Source: Anagrus nilaparvatae (lineage: Eukaryota > Arthropoda > Insecta > Hymenoptera > Mymaridae). From it: a stretch of DNA of 64,000 nt. Shown piece by piece: positions 25,791 through 37,960 of this stretch. The position numbers and the translations under genes are program-made. Location of the stretch: assembly GCA_022575985.1 (NCBI GenBank), contig JAKSXM010000137.1, positions 24,198,001 to 24,262,000 on the forward strand. The letters run 5' to 3'. Under the pieces are notes generated by a model that worked only from the letters and a program-made list of their open reading frames with translations, searched no databases and had not been told where the DNA came from. Position 1 is the first letter of the stretch. Every line of letters starts with the position of its first letter.

Positions 25791-27310
25791 TTAATATTCA
25801 TCACTTACTACAACTGAATCAGAACTTGATTCTCCGCTTCTTTCTTTGTACTCAATATTAAAAACAGATAATGAAATTAACGAAGAAATGTCAAGTTGTA
25901 ATTTCTCTGGCCAAATGTTACATTTAGAACTTGTAATTTCAAGCTTAACGCTATCTCCGCGTTTTTTTTTAATACGAAAAGCTTTTTTAATAGAATAATT
26001 AGTTACATTTTCGCATTCTGCGAAACTAAGTTTTTCAAGTTTAATCAATTTTTTAACAAGGTAAATTACATCATCATCTGATATATCCATTTCAGAAAAA
26101 TCTAACCTTGTTAAATTTTCAATGGAGCCGATGTTTCTTTTTTCGGACCTATCGAATCGCCAATTAACTAATTTCATATTTCTTAATTCTGAACAATTTT
26201 TTATATTTTTAAAAAAATTTATTAACTGCCCAGTTCCAAATCCTTCGAGGTCTTTTAATGTCATAGACTTCAGTTTAGATAAATTTTTAAAAAAATTTAT
26301 TGGACCATTAGATCTTTTAAAATTAAAGTTCAAAAACGAAATTTCTATTTCTTCCAAATTCATACAATTTTTTATATCATGCAAGTTTACGTCTAGTAAG
26401 TCTTGTAGTAAACATTTAAATATTTTTAAGTTTTTTAAATGACCAAACTTAAAATGTAAATACAAAGCATCTAACTCCAATGTTTCCAGTGAATCTGGTA
26501 AAAGATCTTCAAAGCCTTTTTCATCTTCTTCATAAATATACACAGGCTCATTATCATATTCATCGCCTTTTATTTGAAGCACCCGCAATTCTTTCTGCTT
26601 ACATAAAAATTCGTAACTTATTAGCATGCTACGATTATACTGTTTTTTAATAAAAATTTCACTTAAGTCTTTGCACTCACTGAGGGTTTCAACTATTTCT
26701 TCAGCCTCTTTAGAATTTGAAATTGAGAGTTTATTTAAATTTTTTAATTTTGATGTGAAATTCAACAGGTTAATTAATTTAGTGATCTGGCAATTAGCTA
26801 AAGATAATTCTTTTATAGCATTTGCTTTTATATTTTGAAAAGAATTTCCAGCAATCGATAACCCTTCTAATGTTATGCTATTCATATTATCAAATTTTAT
26901 AAAAAGTTTTTTTAAATCAGAGTCTTTTAACATTTTAACAAAGGGGTGTTTTTCTTTAATTTTCAACTCTTTCAAAATATTACCTTCACAGTTATTTAAA
27001 ATTTTTTTTATAAATAAATTTAATTTTTTTTTAATACTTGCAGGATCATCTTCATTCTTTAAAATTTCTTGAAATATTAGATCAAAATCTATGGATTTTA
27101 CATGGATCTTTGATCCTTCTGCAAATTTGTAAAATCGTTTACTCAGGTACTGCATTTTAAAAATATCTACTATTGTTAAATATTTATATATATGATGAAG
27201 ACAATCGTTGTTCAAGGCTTCTATATTTAAATCTAAAATTTATAAAATTATTAGGAATAACATTTTAAAAATATTTATTTTAAAATTTTTTACTTACTTT
27301 CAGGGTTCAT
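25791..27310 (-). CDS. F-box/leucine-rich-repeat protein (two exons)
   Basis: Exon 1 is 27310-27298 (ATG plus 4 codons and 1 base). A 65-nt intron follows, with donor GTAAGT at 27297-27292 and acceptor AG at 27234-27233. Exon 2 runs from 27232 to the stop at 25791. This gives 484 aa. The join restores the F-box start; reading from the in-exon TTG at 27215 would lack an ATG. Residues ~8-48 are the F-box (LNNDCLHHIYKYLTIVDIF, then LSKRFYKF). The rest is irregular LRR (LKNLNKLSISNS, LKSMTLKDLEGF, LTRLDFSEMDIS), with an FBXL-like segment near the end (LIKLEKLSFAECENVTNYSI). The tail is acidic and Ser-rich. Such proteins usually bring substrates to an SCF ubiquitin ligase through Skp1, in cytosol or nucleus; the substrate here is unknown. 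It is the only intact member among at least five decayed relatives in the window. No signal peptide or membrane segment is seen. Confidence 0.85.
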
Positions 27311-30300
27311 TTTTTTTTCGATTTATATTTTTAAATTTAAAATGGAAAATTATCAACAATGAAGATAATATTGTTCAGGTTCCTTCAAATAATAGGGTAA
27401 ATCCGATTAATATTTGTTGTTTTTCCTTTGCATCGAAGAATTGGATTATAACCTAAAAATATAAATAAAAAAATAAACACTTATTTTTATAAAATTAAAT
27501 TTTAAATCTAGAGGACCCCAAGCTGCATACTGCACTGAATTATATTACAAAAATATTTAAATATTTATATTCTTTTTTAGAAACAAATGATGTAAAGTTA
27601 TTAAACCTTTTGTTAAATAACATCGATTTAAATGAAACTTATCGTTAATGCCTAATAACACAGTGCTTGGGGTCCTTTTATTTAGCGCCCATGGCTATAA
27701 GTATAAAAAAATATTAATATTAAACAAATAGATGCACTTAAAAAATAATAATTTTACCTTAATATGTTATGTTAAATAACAAGCACACTCCGTGACTTCT
27801 TTCTGATGAATTATTTTTTGATAACTGAAGGTTAGTTCAAAATTATTACCTTAACTGACAGGCTTGCAACTCTTTCTTAAATAAATTAAACTAAAATGCA
27901 AAATAATATTTTTTGAAATTAAAAATTTTAATAATGCTGCACTGGAAGGCAAGTAAACATTCTTAACAATCAGCTGATCTGAACGATGAGTGCCCAGCGC
28001 GATGAAAAGTTACACACTCGTCGCGCTGTTGCGCCAAATTTAAAATTATAACTAATTTTTTTCTATTTGAACGCACAAATTATTAATAAAAACAATCTAA
28101 ATCACAGAAATCAAATTTTAAACTTAACATGTTTTTTTCTATTTACGATTATTTTTTTTATCGATAATAACACCTCAGAATTATTAAATTCATGACAAGC
28201 TTTAAACAAACTTATAGCAGAGTGTAGAGAACGGCTAGATAGGGGGACCAATTTTGATTGGTCAAAAAATACATGCATTTTAAATAGGAAGTTCGCCATC
28301 TTACCTAGACACATTTTTGTGATTGGTTTGCAAAACGGTACCACGAGCGCTTCTGATCATTTCTGGTAATCTAGGGTCTCTAGCACAGTGCGTATAAGAA
28401 AGCCCTCTGACTTATAATTATAATATTTAAATATTTAGTAAATATATAGGTAAGCTATATTTATTTTTCGAAAAAGCAACATTAATGAAAAACAAATAAA
28501 TTAATAAAAGTAATAAAACTTTGAAAAGTTAAAAATATTACATTGTTAAATTTCAAGATCTCTTTAAGATTACTTAATTATTTAATCAAAACAGTTCCTA
28601 AAGAAATTTCCAAATAAAATTGTTCAAATAAACGATTTTTTTCAGATTCCAAAAAACTGCTATTAACAAATAACAGACAATCGCTTTTAACAAAAAAATA
28701 AAAGATTATTTTTAAACATTGCATAATGAGAAAAAATTTGTTATAGTTCGAGTATTGATAAAAACGAATTTAAACTATCAGCTGGCCACTAACACGTACG
28801 TGAATCGGGTGAAAACAATGTATGTATTTTAAATGGGCTCGTATAACGACACGATTTTTTATCAATGATTAAATAAATAAATTTATAAATAGTTTATTGT
28901 CAAAAATTTATAAATAGTTATTGCCAAAAATTGTCGATTTTTAATCCTGTTAATAAAAAATTATCTTTATTTGGACGTAATAGCACATATTTTTCTATGA
29001 AAGTAATAATTTTTAGAAATATCGTTTTGGCTCGATATCTCAGATCCGATACTTAATTTTTTGAAAATTTTGGATTCCAAAATGGTATCAAAGTGATTAT
29101 AAAAGTAAGATAGAAAGTTTTTTTTGGTAAAAGTCACCCCCGGAAAAAGCAACCATTTTCAGTCCTAGAAAACTTTTGAGAATAAAAAAAAAATTTTTTT
29201 GTAACAGTTTCGTTATTAAAAGTCCATTTCTTTACGATTGGGCCGGCCATAATGGGTTAAAGCAGCTGATAAGTTTAAAATTTTAAATATTTAATCTGAA
29301 ACTTTATTTTCACAAATAAGTTTTATAATATTAAAGCAAAAAAAGAAGTATACATAAGTTATAATCAATTTTACTTTTTTTTTTACGAAATATACTTTAT
29401 CAAAAAAACGTATAGATTTTTTTTTCTGTATACTACAGATAATATTTTTGTTGAAAATTTGTTGTTACAGGAAATGACATTCGTGCGCGTTGAGTTGAAA
29501 ACTAACAAAATGAAAGAAAAGGTAGTATAAAAGGAGAGAAAAAAGTTCATTGAAGCAAATAATCATATATATAAACAATAAGTCGATATAAAAAAATATA
29601 ATATTTATTTACAAATCAATTTATTATTTATGTATTTTTTTTTTTTTGAAGAAAAGCTGGAAGAAAATATATAAACAAAAAAGAATTGGATTTGTTTAGA
29701 GTATAAATAGAAGAGGTAATTTCCTTATTTTTACGAGCCCATGTGGAATTGGAAAAAAATAGAAGCAAATATAACCAAAATGATCCAAGGGAAATTAGAA
29801 CCTTTAGAAAGAAGATGGAAAAATCGATATTTTCTGTATTATGTATGAAAAGTAGAAAAGCTTCAAGAGGTATAAAAGGGATGTCCGAAGAGAAGAGAGC
29901 TTTGGTTTTCAGGGTTGTAAGCCCCCAGAGAGTAAAGTACATAAAATGATCGATAGTGCAGAAGAACATCGGGAAACGGAAGAGTACTGCCGCGATTGCA
30001 CCGCAGCATCCGTGCGAAGATAATTTAGAATGATTTTCCTTCTCGCTTTATATCTATTTTTTTTACCCGAGGGATCGATTCGATGTCCGATACACATATC
30101 TACCCTTTTTTATATTCATTATTATAATTTCCAATGCTCTCTCTGTCTCTGTGCAAACATAAAATATAAACCCTTTCAAATATTTTCTTTAATTTTAGAT
30201 TGAAAAGCTAGTTGAAAAAAGTTCAAGTTTTATCTGACCAAAAAAAGCATACTTATGTATTTATTTTTCTCATCCACGTATGTATCTGCCAATTGCAGAA

Positions 30301-31010
30301 AATTCAGTATGACAGTAGAGAGAAATGTCCTAGATATGTCCTCGTGTATTTATGCTTGTTAAATATTAAAAAAAGAAAAAATAAAAAAAATATGCTGTTC
30401 AGTCAATATCAATACAGCAAAATTTTATATTTACATTGATGGAAAAAGATGCAAGATATGTTATTAGTGGAAAATTCATTATACATGTGTGTTTATGATG
30501 TATAAACTGATGACTCGACGAAACAAAATCAATATTTTCATAATATAATATTGATTATGTTTTATTGTTATTAACTTATAATGCTATCACAAACTTGTCT
30601 ATATTTATAATTATCAACGTGCAATTTTTAATTTGGTCAAAAGAGATTAAAATTTAAAAATTCTGAAGGTGCTAGTGAAATGGGTTTATCCGATAATTTA
30701 TATATATTTATCGTTTTTTTCGCGGTATAGGATAGTCATCCTATCGCATATTGCAAAATTTTGTGATAGAAAAGTATCGGCTATCGAATATCGCACTATG
30801 CCCATCAAAAAATAAAAAGCACTACCAAGCAATTCGCACTATGATTCCTGATTAGCAATAACAAAATGTCTAAATGGTCAATTTTACCTAACAAAATATA
30901 ATGTCATAAGAAAAACTAAAAATTTAAAATCTTTTCCTTGATATTGTAAGTTTAACATCAATTAGGTTTTTTACATAAAAAAAAGAAGACTTTTCTACAC
31001 AAGTATACTG
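27311..31010. other. Stretch without a recognised gene, upstream of the F-box gene
   Basis: The F-box gene promoter should lie at the start of this stretch (minus strand), but no clear TATA or repeat-R core is present. A GC-rich hairpin CAGCGCGA...TCGCGCTG sits near 27998-28031. A single piggyBac-like end (ATAATGGGTTAA) lies at 29249-29260 without a visible partner. Less AT-rich DNA at 29740-30110 has short open frames on both strands that I cannot assign. Confidence 0.5.
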
Positions 31011-31429
31011 CACTGTAAAAAGTAACTTTCTTATATTAACAAAAAAATTAGAACATTTTCAAAAAAGTAATAAATTTTCAAAAAATTTTGTAAATATTCG
31101 AAAAAAATCGTATATTTACTAAATTTAAATTAATATTCGAGTGTTCTCGATTTGTTTTGTGAATTCGCAAGAAAAATTGATAATTTACAATTTTTTTTCG
31201 AAAATTTACAAAAAATAGTTGTAAATTTCTGAAAAATAATTGTGAATTTACAACTTTTTTCGTAAAATCCCAAAAAAAAAATCGACAATTCTCGAATTTT
31301 TCGATAATATACTAAATTTAGTAAATTTACGATTTTTATCGAATATTTACAAAATTTTTTGAAAATTAACTAATTTTTTGAAAAAATTCTATTTTTTTTG
31401 TAAATCTAAGAAAGTTACTTTTTACAGTG
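31011..31429. mobile_element. CACTGT-ended foldback MITE, copy 3
   Basis: This 419-bp palindrome has the same ends as copies 1, 2, 4 and 5. Its internal blocks run in the opposite order, so it is inserted in the other orientation. The flanks are TG on both sides rather than TA. Confidence 0.92.
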
Positions 31430-31539
31430 TGTATTTTCTTTTATGATATCTTAATTACACCGGCTGTAACAAAACTGAAAAAATTTTTACTATTTTTAAA
31501 TTGAAGAATAAATAATTGAAAATATTTTGGTGTTAAAAT

Positions 31540-32600
31540 GATATGTCTAAAACTAATACTAATAAAAATTTGGCATTTCGTTGAACAAAAAGAAATTGAG
31601 TTGTTTTAATTTTTGATGGAAAAAATTAAAGTACAATAAATACAAATTATTGAGAAATATTGAATTTCTAAAATTAGTATTTCCATATAAAATAATTAGG
31701 AACTACGTCCAAAAATAAGGGTGTATTTTTTATTTTCTTATTTAAAAAATTTTAAAAGAAAAATTTTAATAAAATTAAGTATCAGATCCCTGAAATTGAG
31801 TTAAAACGATAGTTCTTGATATTAGTACTTTCACAGAAATAAATTATTTACTATACGTCCGAAAATAAAAAAAATATTGGTGTTTTTTATATTTTTTTTT
31901 TGGCAAAAATTTTTAGATGAAAATAAAATTATAAAATTAAAGTAAAATTTTCAAAAAATCGGATTCAAGATATCAAATCAAAATGATTTTTCTAGATATT
32001 AGTACTTTCATAGAAAAAAATTAAGTATTACACATGAAAATAAAAAAAAATATTGCGTTTTTTTTTCTTTTTAATGCAAAAAATTAAAAAATAAATAATT
32101 TTTTTAATTTACGTATCAGATCCAAGAAATAAAGTAAAAACGATTTTTCTAAAATTAATACTTTCGGAGACAAAAATTAGGTTCTAAATCCAAAAATAAA
32201 AAAAGTATTGATGTTTTTTGGCACGAAAAATTTTAAGATGAAAATTTCCAAAAAATTAATTATCAGATTAGAGATATCGAGTAAACTTTCAAGGCAATAA
32301 ATTAGTTGCTACATCCAAAAAGAAAATAAAAAATTGTATTTTTTATATTTTTTGGTTCCAAAAATTAATTATGAGATTGGAGATATCGAGTAAAATCAAT
32401 AATTTACTTTCATGAATAAAAATAAAGTACTAAGTCCATGACGTAAAAAAATATTGCTGTTTTTTTTAATTTTGTAATGCAAAAATGTAATGCAAAAAAT
32501 TTTGAGAAAAAAATATCAGATCCAAAAATTGACTGTAGAAAATATTTCTAAAATTGGTACTCCCATAGAAAAAAATTAGGACCACGTCCACAAAGAATAA
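31540..32600. repeat. Degenerate tandem repeat array (~120-175 bp unit)
   Basis: A decayed unit recurs about seven times. Its landmarks are TTAGTACTTTCATAGAAAAA, then CGTCCAAAAATAAAAAAAAT, ATTGGTGTTTTT, and ATCAGATCCAAGA-like blocks. The CGTCCAAAAAT landmark occurs near 31708, 31857, 32033, 32189, 32314, 32433 and 32587, giving a spacing of 120-175 bp. Indels are frequent, so it is an old satellite remnant rather than a live array. Confidence 0.7.
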
Positions 32601-33187
32601 GCCTTCAAAATGGTTTTATACAAAAAATTAACTGAATTCTTTCCATGTAAAATTTTTGGATAAATATTGCATAAATCCAATCACGTATATAGATTATTTT
32701 ACTACACTCTCTATTTTGTTTAAAATCTCATTTAATTTGATTTTAATTCTATTATTTGAATTCCTATAGAATTTTTTTCGAGTTAACAAAATTTTAATTC
32801 ATCAAAAAAACAAAATTCTTTCTGTAAATTAAAATGAATAAAAATTGTTGGAAAAAGAATACCTTCATATGATAAAAATGAAAAAAATGTATAAGGCTAT
32901 TCCACTTGGGAATTTTCTATTGGCGAAATTAAAAAAAAATTTTACAACCAAAATAAATGAAATAAAAATTTCAATGAATATAAAAACGTTTTTATAATAA
33001 AATAATTTCATATCGATATGGAATTTTTTTTCAAATTTATACTCTATATTTATTATAATCCAACTAATATGTTTTTACTATTACTGGTAGATCATAAAAT
33101 GGGCAATGTATATGTAAAATAACATGAAAAAAAACCTACACGTTTTCCTTTGATCAGTAATATTAGCTAGAAAAAGGCATAAATAAA

Positions 33188-33831
33188 ATGAATGGACTAT
33201 TCAAACGTAAGTATGATTTTAAACATAAATTCTCTTTTCAATATACTTTTAAAAAAAATTTTAATAAATATTTTTTGGGGTTCGTAAAACATATGTGAAA
33301 GATAAGATTATTTTTTATATAAATTGATTGAAAAAACAGAATTATTATTTTGTTTTAATAAAATATTTGAATATTTATCATTTAATAAGAATTTTATAAG
33401 CTAAACAAATGTTTCTGCTTTACTTCTTGCTATTAACATCCAACATTTTTTTAGAAGTGCAATCCAAGCCTTGTAAAAAAAATGGCCAAATTGTGGGTAT
33501 TATTTTTTAATTGAACATTATTTTATTATTATTTTATTTGCATTTCCAGTGCAAGGGACATCCAGATTGTTGCGAATATTTTCATTACAGAGGCGTTTAT
33601 TGTACATTGAATCTTGCAGCTGGCGAAAATGTTTCCAAATGCGTACGTTTGTATTTTAATTTATATAGCATATGTCTAAGGTTAAGAGGCTCCGTTTTAA
33701 AAATAAAACGATTATAGAACAATTATTTTTCATTACAGTTACAATTAAATTTGGAGCCTGGCTACACAGAAGAGCATCCAGTAGCAGTACTCAAACCGAA
33801 CCAATTAAATTCATATTTAAATAAATTCTAA
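33188..33831 (+). CDS. Small secreted cysteine-rich peptide, cystine-knot-like (spliced)
   Basis: Probable exons are 33188-33206 (optional), 33401-33492, 33550-33642 and 33739-33831; the last ends in TAA. All junctions are GT-AG; the two internal introns are 57 and 96 nt and in phase 0. Starting at the ATG at 33409 gives 89 aa. Starting at 33188 adds nine in-frame residues before that Met, so the start is uncertain. Residues 1-19 form a signal peptide (hydrophobic FLLYFLLL core, cut expected after VQS). Six cysteines follow, spaced C-x6-C-x5-CC-x9-C-x12-C, the order of inhibitor cystine knots. The last exon codes a Cys-free tail of ~30 residues. Knottins of this kind serve as ion-channel toxins, protease inhibitors or antimicrobial peptides; nothing here tells which. 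No paralogue was found in the window. Confidence 0.72.
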
Positions 33832-33850
33832 TTTAATTAAAGAAAAATTA

Positions 33851-33856
33851 AATAAA
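33851..33856 (+). promoter_or_regulatory. Polyadenylation signal AATAAA
   Basis: A canonical hexamer 20 nt after the stop of the cysteine-rich peptide gene, consistent with a short 3' UTR. Such hexamers are common by chance in DNA this AT-rich. Confidence 0.5.
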
Positions 33857-35951
33857 ATGACATTTTAATCACATAAAATTAATTATGCAATTATTGAATG
33901 AAAGAGGATTTTAAGCACAAAAGAGAAAAGATGAAAAGAATGGGAATCGTTAAATTGCGACTTTGTCTTAAAGTATTTTAAATGCAGAAGAAGCGTCAAA
34001 TCTTTTACACCTTCAATTGCTTGCTAATTAGATACTATCGTTCACGAGGCACGTTCAAGCACATACACGTACAATTTCAAAAGTTAAAATAGGTAAAATA
34101 ACCGTTAAAGAGATTTAACAAAAATTTCAAACTATTCAATTTTTTTTAAAAACTTTTAACAATGCGATAAAATGAAAAAATAAAAGAACGGTTGATTTGT
34201 CTGTTGTATAAAACATACACAATAAATATGCAATATTTTAAGAAGAAGAAAAAAAAAGTTTTGATCTTGTTGAAGATAACAAAGTGTCTTCGTTTAGATT
34301 CACAAGTTTTTTAAAAGTCATATATAAAATAAAAGAGAAGTTATAACTTTAAAATTTTCTATACATAAAGAGGTATTCACACTTGAGTTAACAGTTTCCA
34401 GTCTGCATGAATTATTACTTCGGATAGTAAGGAAAAAAAAAACAATAAAAAAATGAGCAAGTTTTTGATGTTGTTGAGCTTTTGAATAATACAAGTAAGT
34501 AGACAAGTGTATTGAGTTGTTAGCCTAGTTTTACAAGAGAGCGTATAAAAGTAAAGTATGATTTGCTGATGATGAATTATTTGATAACACGCAAGCTCTT
34601 CTCGTAAACAAATGCAAATGTCAATCGAGGAGGGTTCTGAAGCCTTCGAGTGATGATCTTCATTTGCATAATCCATAAAGGGCAACGTGTATATTATACG
34701 CGTTCAACTAACGAACGGCTTGGGGCTTTTTCTCGAACTTTGATTTTTCTACGAGTGCATAAATTAAAAGAAAAAAATTTTTCTGCACTTCTCAAAATAA
34801 AATTTTTTTTCACAAACAATGATAATAGGAACACCCATGAAGCTTGCGACTCGGCACGCGTGCAACTCGACACCTAAAAGTCATGAGTTTTCATGTAGGC
34901 ACTTTATCTCTTTTTTTCTTCTCTTGTAATTAACGGGCAAGTCCATGCGATAAATCCTTACCGCCATAAAAGCCAAAGAGGCGTATATATATTAAAACTC
35001 CCTCTTTCTCTCGTTTTATACAGAAAACTTTTCGCAATGAAACAAAATCAAGAGAAAATGAATAGAAAAAAAATTCTCTAGACTTTTATTTTTTAAGGGT
35101 ATTAAAAAAAAAGCTCAAAATGTCCTTTTGAATTTTTTTTTTTAAAATAAATGTCAAAAGAAGGAAAAAGACCTATTACTTTTTTCTCTGATGCTCAGAA
35201 AATTAAATCGTGTGCCTTTCTTTCTCTGTCTCTATATTCGTTAATTATTCATTGGAAGCTTTTATCGTTAAAGAAATATAAGTAAATTTATTGGAATGAA
35301 TTTACTATTTTTTAAATAAAAATCACATCAATTTAAATAGAAGTTAGGAAAATCTTTTGATGCAACTGGAATACCAAAGATTTACTTGGGGTTTTTATTT
35401 TTATAAATACAAAGTAAGTATAGAAACACCTGAATAAAGGAGGAATATATCGCGCGAAGTATCCCATACGAAACTATTTACATCCTTTTATATATTACAA
35501 AAACTAAATAATTTGCATTCTGTTAAAAAAAAAGTTTCTTTTGAATTTTATATTATTAGGTATGTACATTTGTTTGTTTATGTGTATAAAAAGAAACTCA
35601 GCTGTGTATCCGTGTACATACATTAAACTTTTAAAAGTTGAATAAAAATTTTTTTTTTTACAATAATACAAAAAATAAAAGAGTGTAAGAAACAGCTATT
35701 GTTTTTTTATGTATAAATAAAAAAAATATATAATTGTCTTTTTGAATAACATGAAAATTCTCTAAAAGGATATAAAACATTTATAGTTTTTTATTTTATT
35801 TCGATATATATTATGAATCCAAGTTGGGAATTCATTTTTAGTCCTTTTGTAATGTTAGCTGCATATAAGTCAAAAAAACATTTCTAATAGTGACAAACCC
35901 GTAAGAGAAAATTAAAACCAGAATAAGAATTATAAAATTTTGCAAGAGCTG
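33857..35951. other. Stretch without a recognised gene
   Basis: A less AT-rich island lies around 34560-35010, with overlapping open frames on both strands. None shows a domain, signal peptide or convincing start, so I call no gene. Confidence 0.5.
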
Positions 35952-37283
35952 TACTGCCCTACAGATTAAAAACCTCAATATAGGAATTTTTATGAAAAAT
36001 GAGTTTTTTATATGGGCGTAATCGTAATAAAATTCTCTATTAGATGGTGCAAAAATTATTTTCTTATCTCTTATCATTAGCGATATACGATGGCACATAG
36101 GAAGGGTTCTAGGTATTGAAAAAAAATTTGTATGGATAAAAAAAAAAATACAGGAGAAAAAGGCACATAAGCATGTTTTTGTCTATATTGAGGTTTTTCT
36201 TATGTATTGCCATCGAGCGCTGCCTCGTCAATACCTGAGAAATGGCATATGCATATGTGCCGTTTTTTTAAAGTAATGCATCGCGTCTTTTGAGATTTAA
36301 TTCTTATAAAATGGCACATGAATGTTATATTTTTTTGAAAACTTTATTTTATTTTTTAAATTTATTTATTTTAACTAAAAATATTTATAATTAATTAATA
36401 TTAACTTTTTTTTAATACAATTTGGTTAGCATTTATTCTTATTATTATTAAATTACAATGAAAATGTACATTTTTATCGATAACTTAAAACTTTTTAAGT
36501 TTAATAGAAAGAAAACTATTCAGAACATATTAATAGTATATTACAGTCCTAGGCCAGAAAAATAAAGAATGGCTCGGCTTCGCCTCGGAAGGTAATTTAC
36601 GTGCGATTTGGGTCATTCTTTGTTTATGGCCGAGGATTGTACAAAATTTTTCTGCGACTTTGTCAAGAAAATACGTCTTTGCCGGACGCGCAGCGTCCGG
36701 GAAATACGTACTTTCGGGCCGCAGTACAGAAAATTAATTTATTAAATTAATTTTAGTTTATTAAATTTCTAATCAATTATTTCATTAAATATTTAAATAC
36801 TAAAAATATTATCAGTATTATGTTTATTATTTGCACTTAATGCTTACTTTTAAGATTATAAAAAATTTAAAAATAATTAATTAATTAAATAAAATAATGG
36901 AAATATATAATAATATTTTAAAAAATTTAAACAAGGATGATAATCATTTTTTTCTATGTTGAGGTTCTTCCTATGTAAAGAACCCTCGCGGCGAGCACTC
37001 TTTACGGGAATAAATGGCATATAGCTATATTGATGTTTTTAATCTGTATTTTCCGTCGAATTGAAGTTTCAAAATGGCACATATACAGCTTTTCACACAA
37101 GGAGTGGAAAATCGGGAAATTTTTTTTCACCATTAAAAAGAGCGCACTTTAATTAGTATAGTGAGTTTTTTATTTTTTTAAAAACTATCTAATAACATCA
37201 TTAAATCGATAGAAACGCGTTTCGTTTAATATCTCGAAATGATTAAAATTCCTATATTGAGGTTTTTAATCTGTAGGGCAGTG
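35952..37283. mobile_element. 1.33-kb inverted-repeat element
   Basis: The left end (35952 on) and the right end (to 37283) are ~38-bp inverted repeats built on CTGCCCTACAGATTAAAAAC. The right end is flanked by TA; the left TA is degraded to TG. Short motifs such as ATGGCACAT recur several times inside. There is no long reading frame, so it is non-autonomous. Confidence 0.8.
36541..36731. mobile_element. GC-rich hairpin-bearing insert
   Basis: A sharply GC- and CpG-rich block lies in the middle of AT-rich DNA. One inverted pair is TACAGTCCTAGGCCAGAAAA (36542 on) against the strand around 36612-36642. A second strong hairpin, GCCGGACGCGCAGCGTCCGG, lies near 36681-36700 and is framed by AATACGT on both sides. 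It is probably a separate nested foldback element. Its exact ends are uncertain. Confidence 0.6.
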
Positions 37284-37334
37284 TAGTAAACATTATACTT
37301 TAGAGATAAGTAATTTTAAATATGTAATGAGCTA

Positions 37335-37960
37335 TCAAAGCACACAGTTTATATATATTACTATAAAAGACAATTCTATTGTAAGAAAAATATGCCACCT
37401 AGATTCGAAAAGATGAACTAAAATTACTAATAAACCCGAATGTTCAGTCTTTTTTTCAAATAATAAAAAAATATTTAAAATCATGATGATCGCGCTCAAT
37501 GTATTGAATAAATGTGCGGCTAATGTTTTAACAGAGTTAAAAATTGATGAAAAACAAACAAGTATATATTTAAAAGTATCCATTATTTAAAGTTTCATAA
37601 TAAATTTGCACTAACTAAACGTTTTATATTTCAAATATGGACCTAATATCGTTTCTCTTATTCATCGTTTGCTATAGAGTATTTATAGTTTATACATATG
37701 TATTATACATATATGCTTTGAATGTTTTAACAGATTTAGTAATCGATGACAAACACGAGGAGTCATAAAGTTCATTTATATAAATCCAATATTTAAAATT
37801 TTATAATTCATTTTACGTATCACCTGGACCAAATAATAAAAAATATTTAAAATCAAATAAGATATATAAATTATTTGTTACTTATATACACTTAAAGAAA
37901 CTTTTCTTTTACGAGTAAGCGAAGCGCCATCTAGACCCCACGAATTTACTAAAAATATTA
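37335..37960. repeat. Decayed local duplications
   Basis: Pieces such as GTTTTAACAGA...GATGA.AAACA (near 37527 and 37728), AAATAATAAAAAATATTTAAA (near 37458 and 37833) and GCCACCTAGATTCG (near 37391 and 37927) occur twice at different spacings. The minus strand of the first copy is open for 82 codons from an ATG at 37583, hydrophobic in parts. The second copy is interrupted. I cannot identify a family. Confidence 0.4.

Noticed and set aside
26122..27456. Plus-strand frames opposite the F-box/LRR gene
   Set aside because: They are antisense shadows of the coding exon.
29628..30097. Overlapping open frames on both strands
   Set aside because: Frames are open in both directions, with no recognised domain, start context or splice pattern. 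It is kept only as a less AT-rich island.
34377..34685. 102-codon minus-strand frame with a hydrophobic stretch
   Set aside because: A second frame on the same strand and one on the other strand overlap it. There is no family resemblance and no supporting exon structure.
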